Below the pieces are notes generated by a model. The model did not search any database, had not been told where the DNA came from, and worked only from the letters and a program-made list of their open reading frames with translations. This document shows, one piece after another, positions 27,667-37,583 of a stretch of 64,000 bases of DNA. Each line of letters starts with the position of its first letter. The stretch's first letter is position 1. The position numbers were made by a program, and so were the translations under genes. This stretch comes from Eubacterium sp. (GTDB lineage Bacteria; Bacillota; Clostridia; Lachnospirales; Lachnospiraceae): assembly GCA_017459345.1 (NCBI GenBank), contig JAFUDC010000164.1:1-64000 (forward strand), in the 5' to 3' direction.

Positions 27667-30102
27667 ATGAAAAGACCCTTATTCGTGCTGTTGACAGGGC
27701 TTGTGCTTGGAGAGGCCGCTGCTTATCTGTCTGGGCGGACAGGGGTTTTTTTCATGATAATATTAATGCTGCTTTCGGTCCGGCTGAGAATAAGCCGGGG
27801 TCTGAAAAGAGGGGATGAACCTGAAAAAGGAAGGCGGCAGAAAGAAAAACATACATTATACTCATGGTGTCTGATCCTGCTGCTGCTTTCCGTTTCCGGG
27901 ATAATCGGAGGACTCTTCTTTTTATCCGAGTCCTATCCCCGGCCGGATGAGCTTAAGACTTCGAAATCTGACCGGATTATGGGCCTTGTTAAGCAGATCA
28001 GGAGAAAAGAGGGCAGTGCCCAGGTGACCCTGAAAGCTGCAGGGTTAAGGGGAAGCCTGCTGGTGAACCTATCCATAGTGAATGAGGAAGACCTGCTGCC
28101 GGGAGACCAGGTGGAGGTCCGGGGGCAGATCAGCCTCCTTAAAGCTGCGGGAAATCCCGGTGAGTTTGACGCCCAAAAGTATTATCTGGCCCAGGGTGTC
28201 CGCCTTCAGATGGAAGGAGAGAGCTGGCAGCTGATCTGCAGACCCGCCTGGTCTGTCGCCGGGGCGGCCTACAGGCTCAGACTGCGGATCGCCGGGGTAT
28301 ACAGGAAGGCCCTGACCTCAGAGGAGGCGGCCCTCCTTACCGCGGTCGTTCTTGGGGATAAGACGGGACTTTCAGAGGACCAGCGGACAGTCTACCAGCA
28401 AAATGGCCTGGCCCATCTTCTGGCGGTTTCCGGACTCCATGTCTCCATCCTGGGAGGCAGTCTCTATCTGTTTATGAGAAAGCGCGGCTTCCGCTATCTG
28501 ACCTCCTGTCTTACCGGTTCACTGCTTTTATGCTTTTATGGCTGCATGACCGGCTTTGGCAGCTCAGCAGCAAGGGCCATCATCATGTACCTGGTATACC
28601 TTATGGCACAGTTTCTGGGTGCTGATTATGACATGGTCTCTGCCATGAGTCTTTCCGGTATCCTGCTTCTGCTTGAGTACCCCCTGAAGCTTTTTGATGG
28701 AGGCTTTCAGATATCCTTCTTATCCATCCTGGCCCTGGGGCTGGTTCTTCCATGGGCAAAGGAATTTATGGAAGCACATAGAGAATCAGGAGCCGGAGAA
28801 GCCCAGGATAGGGATAGGGACAGGGGAAGAGGACGATTCGGAAAATACTTTAAGAAAATGAGAGAGGCTTTATTTGCCGGCATCATCATCAGCGGAGTGA
28901 CTGCACCGGCTCTGATGGCTGTCTATTATGAGTGGGCTCCGGCCGGTATCCTGCTGAACCTGATTTTTCTTCCGCTTATGGAACCTCTCATGCTCTCGGC
29001 GGTTTGCGGCGGCCTTGCCGGCCTGCTGCTTTTTAAAGCAGGGGCCTTACTTTTGCTCCCGGCCAGATTGATATTAAGTCTCTTTGACGGGATATTCGCT
29101 ATTGTTAAGTGCCTCCCGGTCCATACCATCACCACAGGCTGTCCGGCAATATGGCAGCTTATTATCATGTATCTCCTGGAGGCCGGGCTCTTTTTTCTCT
29201 GGTACGGAAGGCCGGGGGTTATTCACAGAGTGTTGCTGCTAAGTCTGCTGGCTTTAGTCATTATTCCGGACCGGGGTGCAAGTATCTCCCTGCCGGCCTC
29301 CCTGGCAGCCGGTCCGGACAACATGACCATCCATATGCTGGATGTGGGTCAGGGAGAGAGCATTCTCATCCGTACTCCCGACAGGAAATGTATCCTGATC
29401 GACGGCGGCAGCACCAGCCGGTCCGGGGTGGGGCAATACGTGATTATTCCTGCCCTGAAATATCTGGGGGTAAAAAGACTGGATTACGTGATTGCCACCC
29501 ACATGGATGAGGATCACATTTCCGGTCTGGAAGAACTGTTCGAGAAGGACTTTCCCATATCCTGTCTCCTCCTGCCCGATGCAGGCCGTGATGATCCTGC
29601 CTGGCAGGCCTTTTCCGGCAGGGCGAAAAATGCCGGAATTCATGTGAATGAAATCAACCGGGGAGATGAGATCCGTTTTGCAGGGCTGGTATGCAGCTGC
29701 CTGCACCCGGTCAGCGGTTATGATCCTTCCGACCGGAATGATACATCGGTAGTCCTCTACCTGTCCTACAGGGACTTTGACATGCTTTTTACCGGAGACC
29801 TGGGAGAGGAAGGAGAGGAAATGCTGACCAGATCCATGAGGGTGCGGCAGGGTCTGGATGTGCTTAAGGTAGCACATCACGGATCAAAGTATTCCAGCAG
29901 GGAAAGCTTTCTAAGTCTCTTTCCGGGGCTTGAGACAGCCATGATTTCCGCCGGAAAAGGAAACCGCTACGGCCACCCTCATGAAGAATTGCTGAAAAGA
30001 CTGAGGGACAGGGGCATTTCAATCTATGTGACAAAAGAGAGCGGTGCCCTGTGTTTGAGAACAGATGGATATGAATATGATATAACAGGGTATAATCAAT
30101 GA
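27667..30102 (+). CDS. comEC: ComEC/Rec2 DNA-uptake channel protein
   Basis: An 811-residue polytopic membrane protein that forms the channel for single-stranded DNA in transformation. An N-terminal DUF4131-like region with an OB-type segment (about residues 90-190) is followed by the Competence membrane domain (HLLAVSGLHVSILGG near residue 255, then about eight helices) and a C-terminal metallo-beta-lactamase domain from about residue 555 with DVGQGESILIRTP, ATHMDEDHISGL and KVAHHGSKYSS. It starts three bases after the glyoxalase gene with a poor ribosome site, so it depends on upstream translation. It overlaps holA by four bases. Complete comEA plus comEC suggests potential competence, though no pilus genes are in view. 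Confidence 0.95.
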   Translation: MKRPLFVLLTGLVLGEAAAYLSGRTGVFFMIILMLLSVRLRISRGLKRGDEPEKGRRQKEKHTLYSWCLILLLLSVSGIIGGLFFLSESYPRPDELKTSKSDRIMGLVKQIRRKEGSAQVTLKAAGLRGSLLVNLSIVNEEDLLPGDQVEVRGQISLLKAAGNPGEFDAQKYYLAQGVRLQMEGESWQLICRPAWSVAGAAYRLRLRIAGVYRKALTSEEAALLTAVVLGDKTGLSEDQRTVYQQNGLAHLLAVSGLHVSILGGSLYLFMRKRGFRYLTSCLTGSLLLCFYGCMTGFGSSAARAIIMYLVYLMAQFLGADYDMVSAMSLSGILLLLEYPLKLFDGGFQISFLSILALGLVLPWAKEFMEAHRESGAGEAQDRDRDRGRGRFGKYFKKMREALFAGIIISGVTAPALMAVYYEWAPAGILLNLIFLPLMEPLMLSAVCGGLAGLLLFKAGALLLLPARLILSLFDGIFAIVKCLPVHTITTGCPAIWQLIIMYLLEAGLFFLWYGRPGVIHRVLLLSLLALVIIPDRGASISLPASLAAGPDNMTIHMLDVGQGESILIRTPDRKCILIDGGSTSRSGVGQYVIIPALKYLGVKRLDYVIATHMDEDHISGLEELFEKDFPISCLLLPDAGRDDPAWQAFSGRAKNAGIHVNEINRGDEIRFAGLVCSCLHPVSGYDPSDRNDTSVVLYLSYRDFDMLFTGDLGEEGEEMLTRSMRVRQGLDVLKVAHHGSKYSSRESFLSLFPGLETAMISAGKGNRYGHPHEELLKRLRDRGISIYVTKESGALCLRTDGYEYDITGYNQ

Positions 30103-31106
30103 AAGAAATTCGCAGGCAGATTAAGGAAAGACAATTTCATAAAGTATACCTCCTGACCGGAGATGAGGATTACCTGGTCCGGCAGGCGAAAACCATGTTA
30201 AAGCATGCCCTGGTTCAGGATGGGGACGAGATGAACTATACCCTCTATGAGACCGGCAGAATTGATTTCAGTCAGCTGGGTGAGCAGGCTCAGACATTTC
30301 CTTTTTTCAGCGAGAAGAGGGTGATTATGTTGGACCGGACCGGGGTGATGAAATCGGGAAAGGATCAGTTCCTTGAGATTCTTAAGACTCTGCCTCCCAC
30401 AACCTGCATGATCATCTGTGAGTCTGAGGTGGATAAGCGGTCGAAAATATATAAATGGATCAAAAAGAATGAATATGTGAGGGAGTTCCTGAAAAAAGAG
30501 CAGACGGAAAAGGTTCTCCTTCGCTGGATAGCTGCCATGCTGGCCCGGGATCATAAGCAGATCCGGGAATCGGATGCCAGATACTTTCTGGAACTTGTGG
30601 GAAATGATATGTATGAGATCAGCAATGAGACAGGCAAGCTGATTTCCTATGTGGGGGACCGGGCAGAGATCAGCAGGGCCGATATTGACAGCATCAGCTC
30701 CGGTCAGGTGGCCAATAAGATCTTTGAGCTTGTGGCCAGTATTGCAGGAGGAGAGAAGGCAAAGGCACTTGACTGCTATAATGACCTGCTCCTGCTGAAG
30801 GAGCCGCCCATGCGCATTCTCTATCTTATCGTAAGGCAGTACCGCACATTGCTCATGATCTGCAATATGCGGCCCCTGCGAAAGCCGGATTCAGAGATTG
30901 CCCAGGCCGCCGGCATCCCCCCCTTTGCCGTTAAAAGAAATGCTGCCCTGCTTAAGGGATATGATGCCCGCCAGCTGGAGCTTAGCATAGAGCGTTGTAC
31001 CCAGGTTGAGGAGGAGATCAAGACCGGCAGAATCGGAGACCAGATAGGCCTGGAACTGCTGATTGTGGGACTATCTGACCGGTCCTATCTGGTAGACCAG
31101 TCATAA
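30099..31106 (+). CDS. holA: DNA polymerase III delta subunit
   Basis: A 335-residue clamp-loader subunit that opens the beta sliding clamp. The N-terminal AAA+-like fold carries VYLLTGDEDYLVRQAK and the clamp-binding FPFFSEKRVIMLD region, the middle LRWIAAMLARDHKQI, and the C-terminal helical domain has VANKIFELVASIAGGEKAKAL and LKEPPMRILYLIVRQYRTLL. The ATG overlaps the comEC stop (ATGA), the usual Firmicutes arrangement. Confidence 0.93.
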   Translation: MKEIRRQIKERQFHKVYLLTGDEDYLVRQAKTMLKHALVQDGDEMNYTLYETGRIDFSQLGEQAQTFPFFSEKRVIMLDRTGVMKSGKDQFLEILKTLPPTTCMIICESEVDKRSKIYKWIKKNEYVREFLKKEQTEKVLLRWIAAMLARDHKQIRESDARYFLELVGNDMYEISNETGKLISYVGDRAEISRADIDSISSGQVANKIFELVASIAGGEKAKALDCYNDLLLLKEPPMRILYLIVRQYRTLLMICNMRPLRKPDSEIAQAAGIPPFAVKRNAALLKGYDARQLELSIERCTQVEEEIKTGRIGDQIGLELLIVGLSDRSYLVDQS

Positions 31107-31187
31107 TCAGAATCCACATCAGATTCGATTGTGGCTCCCTTTTCTATAAGGAGGAGAAAGTTCTTTTCCATCAGGTGGAGGAGAGAG

Positions 31188-32417
31188 TTATTGCTGCCGG
31201 TAACATTTCTCGCCGGAGAGGAGACGGTAGAGCAGCTCTGCCAGGGGACCCATGGCATGCTCTGCCTCAGAGAGCGTGTTGTTCTGGGCTCCAACTTCCA
31301 CCAGCATAGCCCTTTCCTTCAGATGAAGATTATACCGGTAGCCCTTTATGTAGATTTTCCGGGTCAGTCCCGGATAATAGCTGGCGGCCAGAAGCTGCAT
31401 CTGCAGACTGAAGGAGAGGTTGGCAATCTTGTTGGGATTATAGAGATAGTCAATTTCCCCTGTTCCTGTTCGCCGGCTCACTCCGTTAAAGAACATGATC
31501 TTGGCGGCCTTCTGCCCATTGATGTCTGTGACCAGCCGGTGGTGGTCATCCACAGAATCCCGGTGAAGATCAATGACCACCTGGATAGAGGGATTCTTTT
31601 TCAGGATGGCAGAGACACCCTCTCCGGCATAATTGTAGGCCAGACTCCGGTCCAGCTGGCCATTTACCATGTCATAGATGGTAGTGTCGTGGATGACCTT
31701 TATGTGGTATTTTTCATCAAGCTCCCTGGCCAGTACATTTCCCGCATCAACTACGGTGCCTGTCTTACCATTTTCCTTCCGATAGCTTTCACTTCCATGG
31801 GTGTGATAGATGAGGACCAGGGGCTTGTCAGTGTCAGTGTCCAGCGAAAGATCCTTCCGGGCAAGTTTTCTGCCATCTGTCTCTTCCTCTGTCATCCTGG
31901 TTGACTCATCCACAATATAAAAGTTGTTCAGCAGAAAGTCCCGGTCCGAGAGTTCCTTAAGTGTATATTGTTTGCCTGAGCCGATCTCGGGCATGATTCC
32001 AGGATCCTTCTTTTTCGGCTCCTCATTTGTTTCATCCGATTCCAGAAAATAATCCGGCACCTTGTCGCTGTATTCGGCTTCATATCGGGTATTCTCCTTC
32101 CAGTAATCCTTGCTGTAGCGCTGAATGGGAAATGTCTCCTTCTGCAGCATTTCTCTGACGAGAGGGAGAAACAGCATGGAGCCGGTCTGGTCAGAGGTGT
32201 CCGATAAGGCAGGAATCAGCTCCGCGTGAGCAGCCTTCACGAAAGAGACAGCCGATGTTTCCATTACATTCTCATCAATCTTGAGTTTATCCTTCATCAA
32301 GTCGTATGACCTGCTTACCCGGCCGATCCTTCCTGTGATGATTCCGGCCCATATGGTAATAAAAATCAAGAAGAGCAGGATTTCCAGCATGATGAGCTGG
32401 TGCTTTGTCTGATCCAT
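31188..32417 (-). CDS. spoIIP: Stage II sporulation protein P
   Basis: A peptidoglycan amidase/endopeptidase of the SpoIID-SpoIIM-SpoIIP engulfment machine, anchored in the mother-cell membrane. 409 residues, with an N-terminal membrane helix at about 9-30 (LIMLEILLFLIFITIWAGII) and a C-terminal catalytic domain with the zinc-site motifs IYHTHGSESY, VIDLHRDSV and LVEVGAQNNTLSEAEHA. GGGGGAAG precedes the ATG. It follows gpr on the same strand by 149 bases, the usual gpr-spoIIP pair, and converges on holA. Expression under sigma-E/G control is expected from the family, but I could not identify the promoter with confidence. Confidence 0.95.
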   Translation of the reverse strand: MDQTKHQLIMLEILLFLIFITIWAGIITGRIGRVSRSYDLMKDKLKIDENVMETSAVSFVKAAHAELIPALSDTSDQTGSMLFLPLVREMLQKETFPIQRYSKDYWKENTRYEAEYSDKVPDYFLESDETNEEPKKKDPGIMPEIGSGKQYTLKELSDRDFLLNNFYIVDESTRMTEEETDGRKLARKDLSLDTDTDKPLVLIYHTHGSESYRKENGKTGTVVDAGNVLARELDEKYHIKVIHDTTIYDMVNGQLDRSLAYNYAGEGVSAILKKNPSIQVVIDLHRDSVDDHHRLVTDINGQKAAKIMFFNGVSRRTGTGEIDYLYNPNKIANLSFSLQMQLLAASYYPGLTRKIYIKGYRYNLHLKERAMLVEVGAQNNTLSEAEHAMGPLAELLYRLLSGEKCYRQQ

Positions 32418-32566
32418 AATGCTTCCCCCAATCTGAGTTTATATTGGACGACCCTACATCATTTATATGAGTACAGGTTTTATTTCAGTACGAAAAAAAT
32501 GGTCAGATTCCCCTGGAAAGAGTTCGTCAGATTTCCATATATGCTGACAGTGAATGCTGTACTTAT

Positions 32567-33586
32567 TTATGAAGGAATGCTGCCAATGACCTGGTTGATG
32601 CCCTCCGAGATCGTAAAGCTGATACGATGCACAGCCTCATCCACATCTTTCGGCGTCATGGTAAAGCCGAATAACCTCCGGTCCAGTATGGAAGCAAGTC
32701 TGCGGTAATGATCTTCCGATTCTGTTCCCGTCAGGCGTTCAAGCTCTTCACGAACAGCCTCTGACATGTGGTCTGCACAGGCGGCGAGGATATCACTGGC
32801 CACTGACGGAATGGATATCACTGTCGGGACCCCCACTGCAATTACCGGAATTCCCAATGCAGCCTGGCTGATTTCCTTTCTTCGGTTGCCTACTCCGGAA
32901 CCGGGTGCTATACCGGTGCTGCTAAGCTGCACCGTACTGCCGAGCCGGTCAAGATTCCTGGCGGCCAGGGCGTCAATGACGATGATTTTTTCGGGACTGG
33001 TCTGGCCGATGATTCCCCGAAGGATTTCCACAGTCTCCATCCCGGTCTGGGCCATGACCCCCGGTGCGATAGCCGAGCTGATGCGGACAGGATCACTGCT
33101 GTTGTAAGTATCCTGAAGCTTATGTGCATTCTCCCGGAGGATCCCCTCCCTGCAGGAAACCGGAGCGTCCCCGTCAGCAGAAAGCAGCCGGCAAAAGACA
33201 GGGCGGGTGATCATAAGGTGGTCGACCACCAGGGGACCCAGTGCATCGGCCATGATATTGCGGTTTCCCAGGCCGACGATCAGAATCTTTCGCGACTTCC
33301 CCAGCAGTTTTTCCAGATTAAGCGCGATGCAGCGGCTCATTTCCTCATGAAATCCCCCATCATTCTCGGAAAGATCCACCCCCTCCAGAGTGACATAGGT
33401 TCCCGGGAATTTGCCGAAAAGCCTGGCAGCCTGGGAAGTCTTAATGGTGATTGTGGTCTCCCGGATCCTGTGGTTATAGTACTCTTGGTTTTTTACCTTA
33501 TAGCCTTGTTCCTGCTTATCTTTAAGCAGGTCCTCCTGAATCTCCAGAGCCAGGTCTGTGTGGGTATAGTAATGAGAATTGTTCAT
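32567..33586 (-). CDS. gpr: Spore germination protease GPR
   Basis: A 339-residue aspartic-type endopeptidase that degrades small acid-soluble proteins at germination; made as a zymogen in the forespore. The N-terminal propeptide contains YYTHTDLALE, just after which GPR self-cleaves in known species. Then come VEGVDL-like VTLEGVDLSENDGGFHEEM, the GLGNRNIMADALGPLVV stretch and VIDALAARNLDRLGSTVQLS. Ribosome site AAGGAGG. Together with spoIIP it shows a spore-forming host. Confidence 0.95.
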   Translation of the reverse strand: MNNSHYYTHTDLALEIQEDLLKDKQEQGYKVKNQEYYNHRIRETTITIKTSQAARLFGKFPGTYVTLEGVDLSENDGGFHEEMSRCIALNLEKLLGKSRKILIVGLGNRNIMADALGPLVVDHLMITRPVFCRLLSADGDAPVSCREGILRENAHKLQDTYNSSDPVRISSAIAPGVMAQTGMETVEILRGIIGQTSPEKIIVIDALAARNLDRLGSTVQLSSTGIAPGSGVGNRRKEISQAALGIPVIAVGVPTVISIPSVASDILAACADHMSEAVREELERLTGTESEDHYRRLASILDRRLFGFTMTPKDVDEAVHRISFTISEGINQVIGSIPS

Positions 33587-33918
33587 CGGATGCCTCCTTA
33601 TATTTATTTCAATCGTAATCTCCCGGATGAATGCTTTTTATCTGCACATCAAGAGGCAGGATAGCTATATGTCTGTAAAATGTAGTATATGCAGAGGATT
33701 CGCGATTTACTCTCTACTATAATACTAAGGAGGAAACTATATAAGTCTAAGAATTGGTGAAATGTCATGGATGGATTCTTTCTGTTTAATTTTTTAAAAA
33801 TCCCTATTGACAAATACAGGCTCCATCAATAAAATAGAAGAGTATGTTTACATTGCATTGTCCGTGTCCAGTATAATGTGAGATAAATGATGAGTTATAT
33901 TATTTGGAGGTGTACAGA
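33587..33918 (+). promoter_or_regulatory. gpr-rpsT divergent gap with rpsT promoters
   Basis: A consensus promoter TTGACA, 17 bases, TAAAAT lies at 33807-33835, and a second -10 (TATAAT) at 33872-33877 has only a weak -35. An isolated, perfect ribosome-site sequence AAGGAGG at 33727-33733 has no ATG, GTG or TTG at usable distance. No riboswitch or RNA gene is recognisable in the remaining sequence. Confidence 0.55.
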
Positions 33919-34182
33919 TTGGCTAATATCAAATCTGCAAAAAAGAGAATTTCCGTAATCGAGAAAAAGACTTTAAGGAATAAGATGATCAAGTCCCGTG
34001 TTAAGACTGCCATCAAGAAAGTTGATGCAGCAATCGCAGCAGGAGATAAGGAAGCAGCAGCTGCAGCATTACTGGCAGCAACATCTGAGATCAGCAAGGC
34101 TGCATCCAAGGGTATCTATCATAAGAATACCGCTTCCAGAAAGATTTCCCGTATGAACCTGGCTGTCAACAAGATGGCATAA
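33919..34182 (+). CDS. rpsT: 30S ribosomal protein S20
   Basis: An 87-residue small-subunit protein binding the 5' domain of 16S rRNA. The sequence ANIKSAKKRISV at the start, the Lys/Arg-rich helices, and the C-terminal HKNTASRKISRMNLAVNKM are characteristic. The start is TTG at 33919 behind GGAGGTG; a non-ATG start is common for rpsT and linked to autoregulation in other species. It is transcribed alone and closes at the terminator at 34223-34254. Confidence 0.97.
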   Translation: MANIKSAKKRISVIEKKTLRNKMIKSRVKTAIKKVDAAIAAGDKEAAAAALLAATSEISKAASKGIYHKNTASRKISRMNLAVNKMA

Positions 34183-34222
34183 TGGTTCGAATCATCAATC
34201 ATACAGTTTATAATGAAGATAT

Positions 34223-34254
34223 CCCGGAAGGAGCGGCTGCCTTTCGGGTTTTTT
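34223..34254 (+). terminator. rpsT terminator
   Basis: A 9-bp stem CCCGGAAGG / CCTTTCGGG (one G-U pair) with an 8-base loop and six Ts. Confidence 0.92.
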
Positions 34255-34255
34255 G

Positions 34256-34407
34256 GTAACTACTCAGAGCCATGCAGATTTTTGGACAATATGATTAGGT
34301 AAGCTTGCTTTCATAAGACATATTGAACAAAAATCTATATGGCGAGAGGCCACATCGAGATGTAGCGTAGCGAAATCGAGATGGGGTTCTGAGTAGTTAC
34401 GTTTTTT
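34256..34407 (+). ncRNA. Candidate structured RNA or repeat element between rpsT and lepA
   Basis: A three-way-junction fold can be drawn by eye. A closing stem of 13 bp pairs GTAACTACTCAGA (34256-34268) with its exact complement at 34388-34400. A long second arm pairs 34269-34293 with 34319-34343 (blocks GCCAT, AGATTTTT and CAATATG match, separated by short internal loops). A third arm is the hairpin at 34353-34383. Six Ts follow at 34402-34407, so transcription could end there. It starts immediately after the rpsT terminator and ends 25 bases before lepA. It could be a mobile palindromic repeat or an attenuator instead. No known family is recognised. Confidence 0.5.
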
Positions 34408-34431
34408 GTATAGAAGATTGGAGAAAGATCA

Positions 34432-36246
34432 GTGGCTCGAACAGATCAGAGTAAAATCAGGAATTTTTGTATCATCGCACACATAGATCACGGCAAGTCT
34501 ACCCTGGCAGACAGAATCATTGAGAAGACCGGACTTCTCACCGAGCGTGAGATGCAGGATCAGGTTCTGGACAATATGGAGCTTGAACGGGAAAGAGGCA
34601 TAACCATCAAGTCCCAGGCCGTCCGGATTATCTACAAGGCAGAAGACGGGGAAGAATATACATTCAATTTGATTGATACTCCGGGTCATGTAGATTTCAA
34701 TTATGAGGTGAGCCGCAGTCTGGCCGCCTGCGAAGGTGCGGTTCTGGTAGTGGATGCCGCCCAGGGTATTGAGGCCCAGACCCTGGCCAATGTATATCTG
34801 GCTCTGGATCATGACCTGGAGATCATGCCTGTCATCAACAAGATCGATCTTCCCAGTGCAGACCCTGACCGGGTGGTGGCTGAGATTGAAGATGTGATCG
34901 GAATCGAGGCTGAGGATGCCCCAAGAATATCCGCCAAGAATGGTATTAATATAGAAGAAGTTTTAGAGCAGATTGTCCGCAAGATTCCGGCTCCGGAAGG
35001 GAGCCCCGATAACCCGCTTAAGGCTTTGATATTTGACAGTGTCTATGACTCCTACAAGGGTGTGATCGTCTTTGCCAGAATCATGGAGGGGAGCATCCGG
35101 AAGGGAACCAACATGCTCATGATGGCTACCGGAGCCAGGGCAGAGGTGGTGGAGGTGGGAACCTTCGGAGCAGGCCAGTTCATCCCCAGCGATGAGCTGT
35201 CCGCCGGAATGGTTGGCTACATCACCGCCAGTCTGAAGAATGTTAAGGATACCCGTGTAGGTGATACGGTGACGGATGCTGATCACCCCTGTGAAGAACC
35301 ATTGCCGGGTTATAAGAAGGTAAACTCCATGGTATACTGCGGTGTCTACCCGGCAGATGGAGCCAAGTACCCCGACCTTCGGGATGCCCTGGAAAAACTC
35401 CAGCTGAACGATGCATCCTTAAGATACGAGCCGGAGACCTCGGTGGCCCTGGGATTCGGTTTCCGCTGCGGCTTCCTGGGATTATTACATCTTGAGATTA
35501 TCCAGGAGCGTCTGGAGAGAGAGTATAATCTGGACCTGGTAACCACAGCCCCCAGCGTAATCTATAAGGTCCATCAGACGGATGGAACCGTCTTTGACCT
35601 GACCAACCCCACCAACCTGCCTGATCCATCTACCATAGAGTATATGGAAGAACCCATCGTATCCGCCGAGATTATGGTGACCAAGGACTATGTGGGGTCC
35701 ATCATGACCTTGTGCCAGGAACGCCGGGGCACTTACATCTCCATGGAATACATGGAAGAGACCAGGGCACTTTTAAAATATGAACTCCCCTTAAATGAGA
35801 TCATCTACGATTTCTTTGATGCATTGAAATCCCGTTCCAGAGGATATGCGTCCTTTGATTATGAACTGAAAGGCTATCAGCGGTCTGACCTTGTCAAGCT
35901 TGATATCCTGATCAACCGGGAGGGTGTAGATGCCCTGTCCTTTATCGTGCATGCAGACTCGGCTTATGAGCGGGGACGCAAGATCTGTGAGAAGCTCAAG
36001 GAGGAGATACCAAGACATCTCTTTGAGATTCCCATCCAGGCAGCCATCGGCAGCAAGATCATCGCCAGGGAGACAGTCAAGGCAGTCCGCAAGGATGTTC
36101 TTGCCAAGTGCTACGGCGGCGATATCACCCGTAAGAAGAAGCTTCTCGAGAAACAGAAGGAAGGAAAGAAGCGGATGCGCCAGGTTGGCAATGTTGATAT
36201 TCCTCAGAAAGCCTTCATGAGTGTGCTCAAGCTGGATGAGGGATGA
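34432..36246 (+). CDS. lepA: Elongation factor 4 (LepA)
   Basis: A 604-residue ribosomal GTPase that back-translocates or remodels stalled ribosomes. G-domain motifs at residues 1-190: AHIDHGKST (G1), RGITI (G2), DTPGH (G3), NKID (G4). EF-G-like domains II, III and V follow, and the LepA-specific C-terminus with [21 protein letters not shown] is diagnostic. The start is GTG at 34432 behind GGAGAAAGA. It runs six bases from hemW, so the two share a transcript, as in many bacteria. Confidence 0.97.
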   Translation: MARTDQSKIRNFCIIAHIDHGKSTLADRIIEKTGLLTEREMQDQVLDNMELERERGITIKSQAVRIIYKAEDGEEYTFNLIDTPGHVDFNYEVSRSLAACEGAVLVVDAAQGIEAQTLANVYLALDHDLEIMPVINKIDLPSADPDRVVAEIEDVIGIEAEDAPRISAKNGINIEEVLEQIVRKIPAPEGSPDNPLKALIFDSVYDSYKGVIVFARIMEGSIRKGTNMLMMATGARAEVVEVGTFGAGQFIPSDELSAGMVGYITASLKNVKDTRVGDTVTDADHPCEEPLPGYKKVNSMVYCGVYPADGAKYPDLRDALEKLQLNDASLRYEPETSVALGFGFRCGFLGLLHLEIIQERLEREYNLDLVTTAPSVIYKVHQTDGTVFDLTNPTNLPDPSTIEYMEEPIVSAEIMVTKDYVGSIMTLCQERRGTYISMEYMEETRALLKYELPLNEIIYDFFDALKSRSRGYASFDYELKGYQRSDLVKLDILINREGVDALSFIVHADSAYERGRKICEKLKEEIPRHLFEIPIQAAIGSKIIARETVKAVRKDVLAKCYGGDITRKKKLLEKQKEGKKRMRQVGNVDIPQKAFMSVLKLDEG

Positions 36247-36252
36247 TGAACC

Positions 36253-37398
36253 ATGCCATTGGAATTATACATTCATCTACCCTTCTGCCTGAAGAAGTGC
36301 AGATATTGTGATTTTTTATCATTTCCCTTAGAAAAGAAGACGATCAGCCTTTATATGGCTGCCCTGCTTGATGAGATTAGACAGATGGCAAATCACATCA
36401 ATGCTTATGAGTTCGTGAATCATTCAGTGCAGAGTATCTTCCTCGGCGGGGGAACACCATCCCTTTTGGAACCTGATCAGATCAGGATGCTGCTGGACTG
36501 TCTTCGGGGACACTTTTATATAGAAGAATCCGCTGAGATTTCCATGGAAGCAAATCCCGGAACCTTGACCAGGGAGAAGCTCATCGCAGCTTATGAGGCA
36601 GGGATTAATCGTTTATCCATTGGTCTGCAGAGTACCGATGATCTCATGCTAAGACGACTTGGCCGGATTCATTCCTTTAAGCAGTTTCTTAATAACTATG
36701 AGATGGCCAGGGAGGTCGGATTCGATAATATCAATATCGATCTGATGAGCGGGCTGCCAGGACAGACTTTAACAGACTGGAAAGAGACTCTTTCCACTGT
36801 TGTAAGCCTCCGGCCTGATCATATCTCAGCTTACAGCCTGATCATTGAGGAGGGAACACCCTTTGCGGAGGATTCCCTTATTCTCAGTAATTTACCTGAT
36901 GAAGAAACAGACCGGCAAATGTATGAAATAACTGGAGAATTTCTGGCGGCACAAGGCTATAGGCGCTATGAGATATCAAACTACGCTCTTCCTGGCAAAG
37001 AATGCAGACATAACATGGGCTATTGGGAGGGAACGCCTTATCTGGGATTCGGTCTGGGGGCTTCCTCTTATTATCATCACGCCAGGTTTTCCAATGAGTC
37101 AGACATATCCAAATATATAAAGGACCCCTTTGTCCCCTTTCACCTGCGGGCAGATTATGAAGAGCAAACGAAAAAACAGGAGATGGAAGATCGGATGATC
37201 TTTGGCCTGAGGATGATGAAGGGGGTCTCCAGAGAAGAATTCAAAAGGGAATTCGGTGTGGAGATGGATGAAATGTTCGGGTCGGTGATTGACAAGTACA
37301 TTCTATATGGATTAATGGAAGATAATGAAGGCAGAGTTTGCCTCACGGATTCCGGGATTGATGTGAGCAACAGGATTTTTGAGGAATTTCTGTTATAA
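36253..37398 (+). CDS. hemW: HemW-type radical SAM protein (heme chaperone)
   Basis: A 381-residue radical-SAM enzyme long called coproporphyrinogen III oxidase-like. The [4Fe-4S] cysteines are in CLKKCRYCDF near residue 15; LGGGTPSLL, EANPGTLT and RLSIGLQS mark the SAM barrel; the HemW C-terminal domain begins around residue 300. The Cys pattern fits HemW (heme-binding) rather than true HemN. It overlaps the lepA end with GAGGGATGATGA as ribosome site. Confidence 0.9.
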   Translation: MPLELYIHLPFCLKKCRYCDFLSFPLEKKTISLYMAALLDEIRQMANHINAYEFVNHSVQSIFLGGGTPSLLEPDQIRMLLDCLRGHFYIEESAEISMEANPGTLTREKLIAAYEAGINRLSIGLQSTDDLMLRRLGRIHSFKQFLNNYEMAREVGFDNINIDLMSGLPGQTLTDWKETLSTVVSLRPDHISAYSLIIEEGTPFAEDSLILSNLPDEETDRQMYEITGEFLAAQGYRRYEISNYALPGKECRHNMGYWEGTPYLGFGLGASSYYHHARFSNESDISKYIKDPFVPFHLRADYEEQTKKQEMEDRMIFGLRMMKGVSREEFKREFGVEMDEMFGSVIDKYILYGLMEDNEGRVCLTDSGIDVSNRIFEEFLL

Positions 37399-37412
37399 TA
37401 ATGTATGACCAG

Positions 37413-37440
37413 GGGATTGTCGTTTAAAGCAATCCCTTCT
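37413..37440 (+). terminator. Terminator after lepA-hemW
   Basis: A 7-bp stem GGGATTG / CAATCCC with a 10-base loop, then TTCTTCT. Confidence 0.65.
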
Positions 37441-37583
37441 TCTATTGGCAGATTTCATGCTTAATTGTATGTGGTTCTGCCTTTTTTGTGGGAGAAAGAT
37501 CAACATCTGAAGATAGTCCCCTGTCTCCTTCAACCCCTCTTGTTTTAAATTGCACGAGTTTTTTGAAATATTAAAAAAAACAC

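Noticed and set aside
31131..31904. 257-codon plus-strand frame
   Set aside because: It is the complement of spoIIP, which has all catalytic motifs.
33767..33832. 21-codon frame in the gpr-rpsT gap
   Set aside because: No proper ribosome site at its ATG; it overlaps the predicted rpsT promoter.
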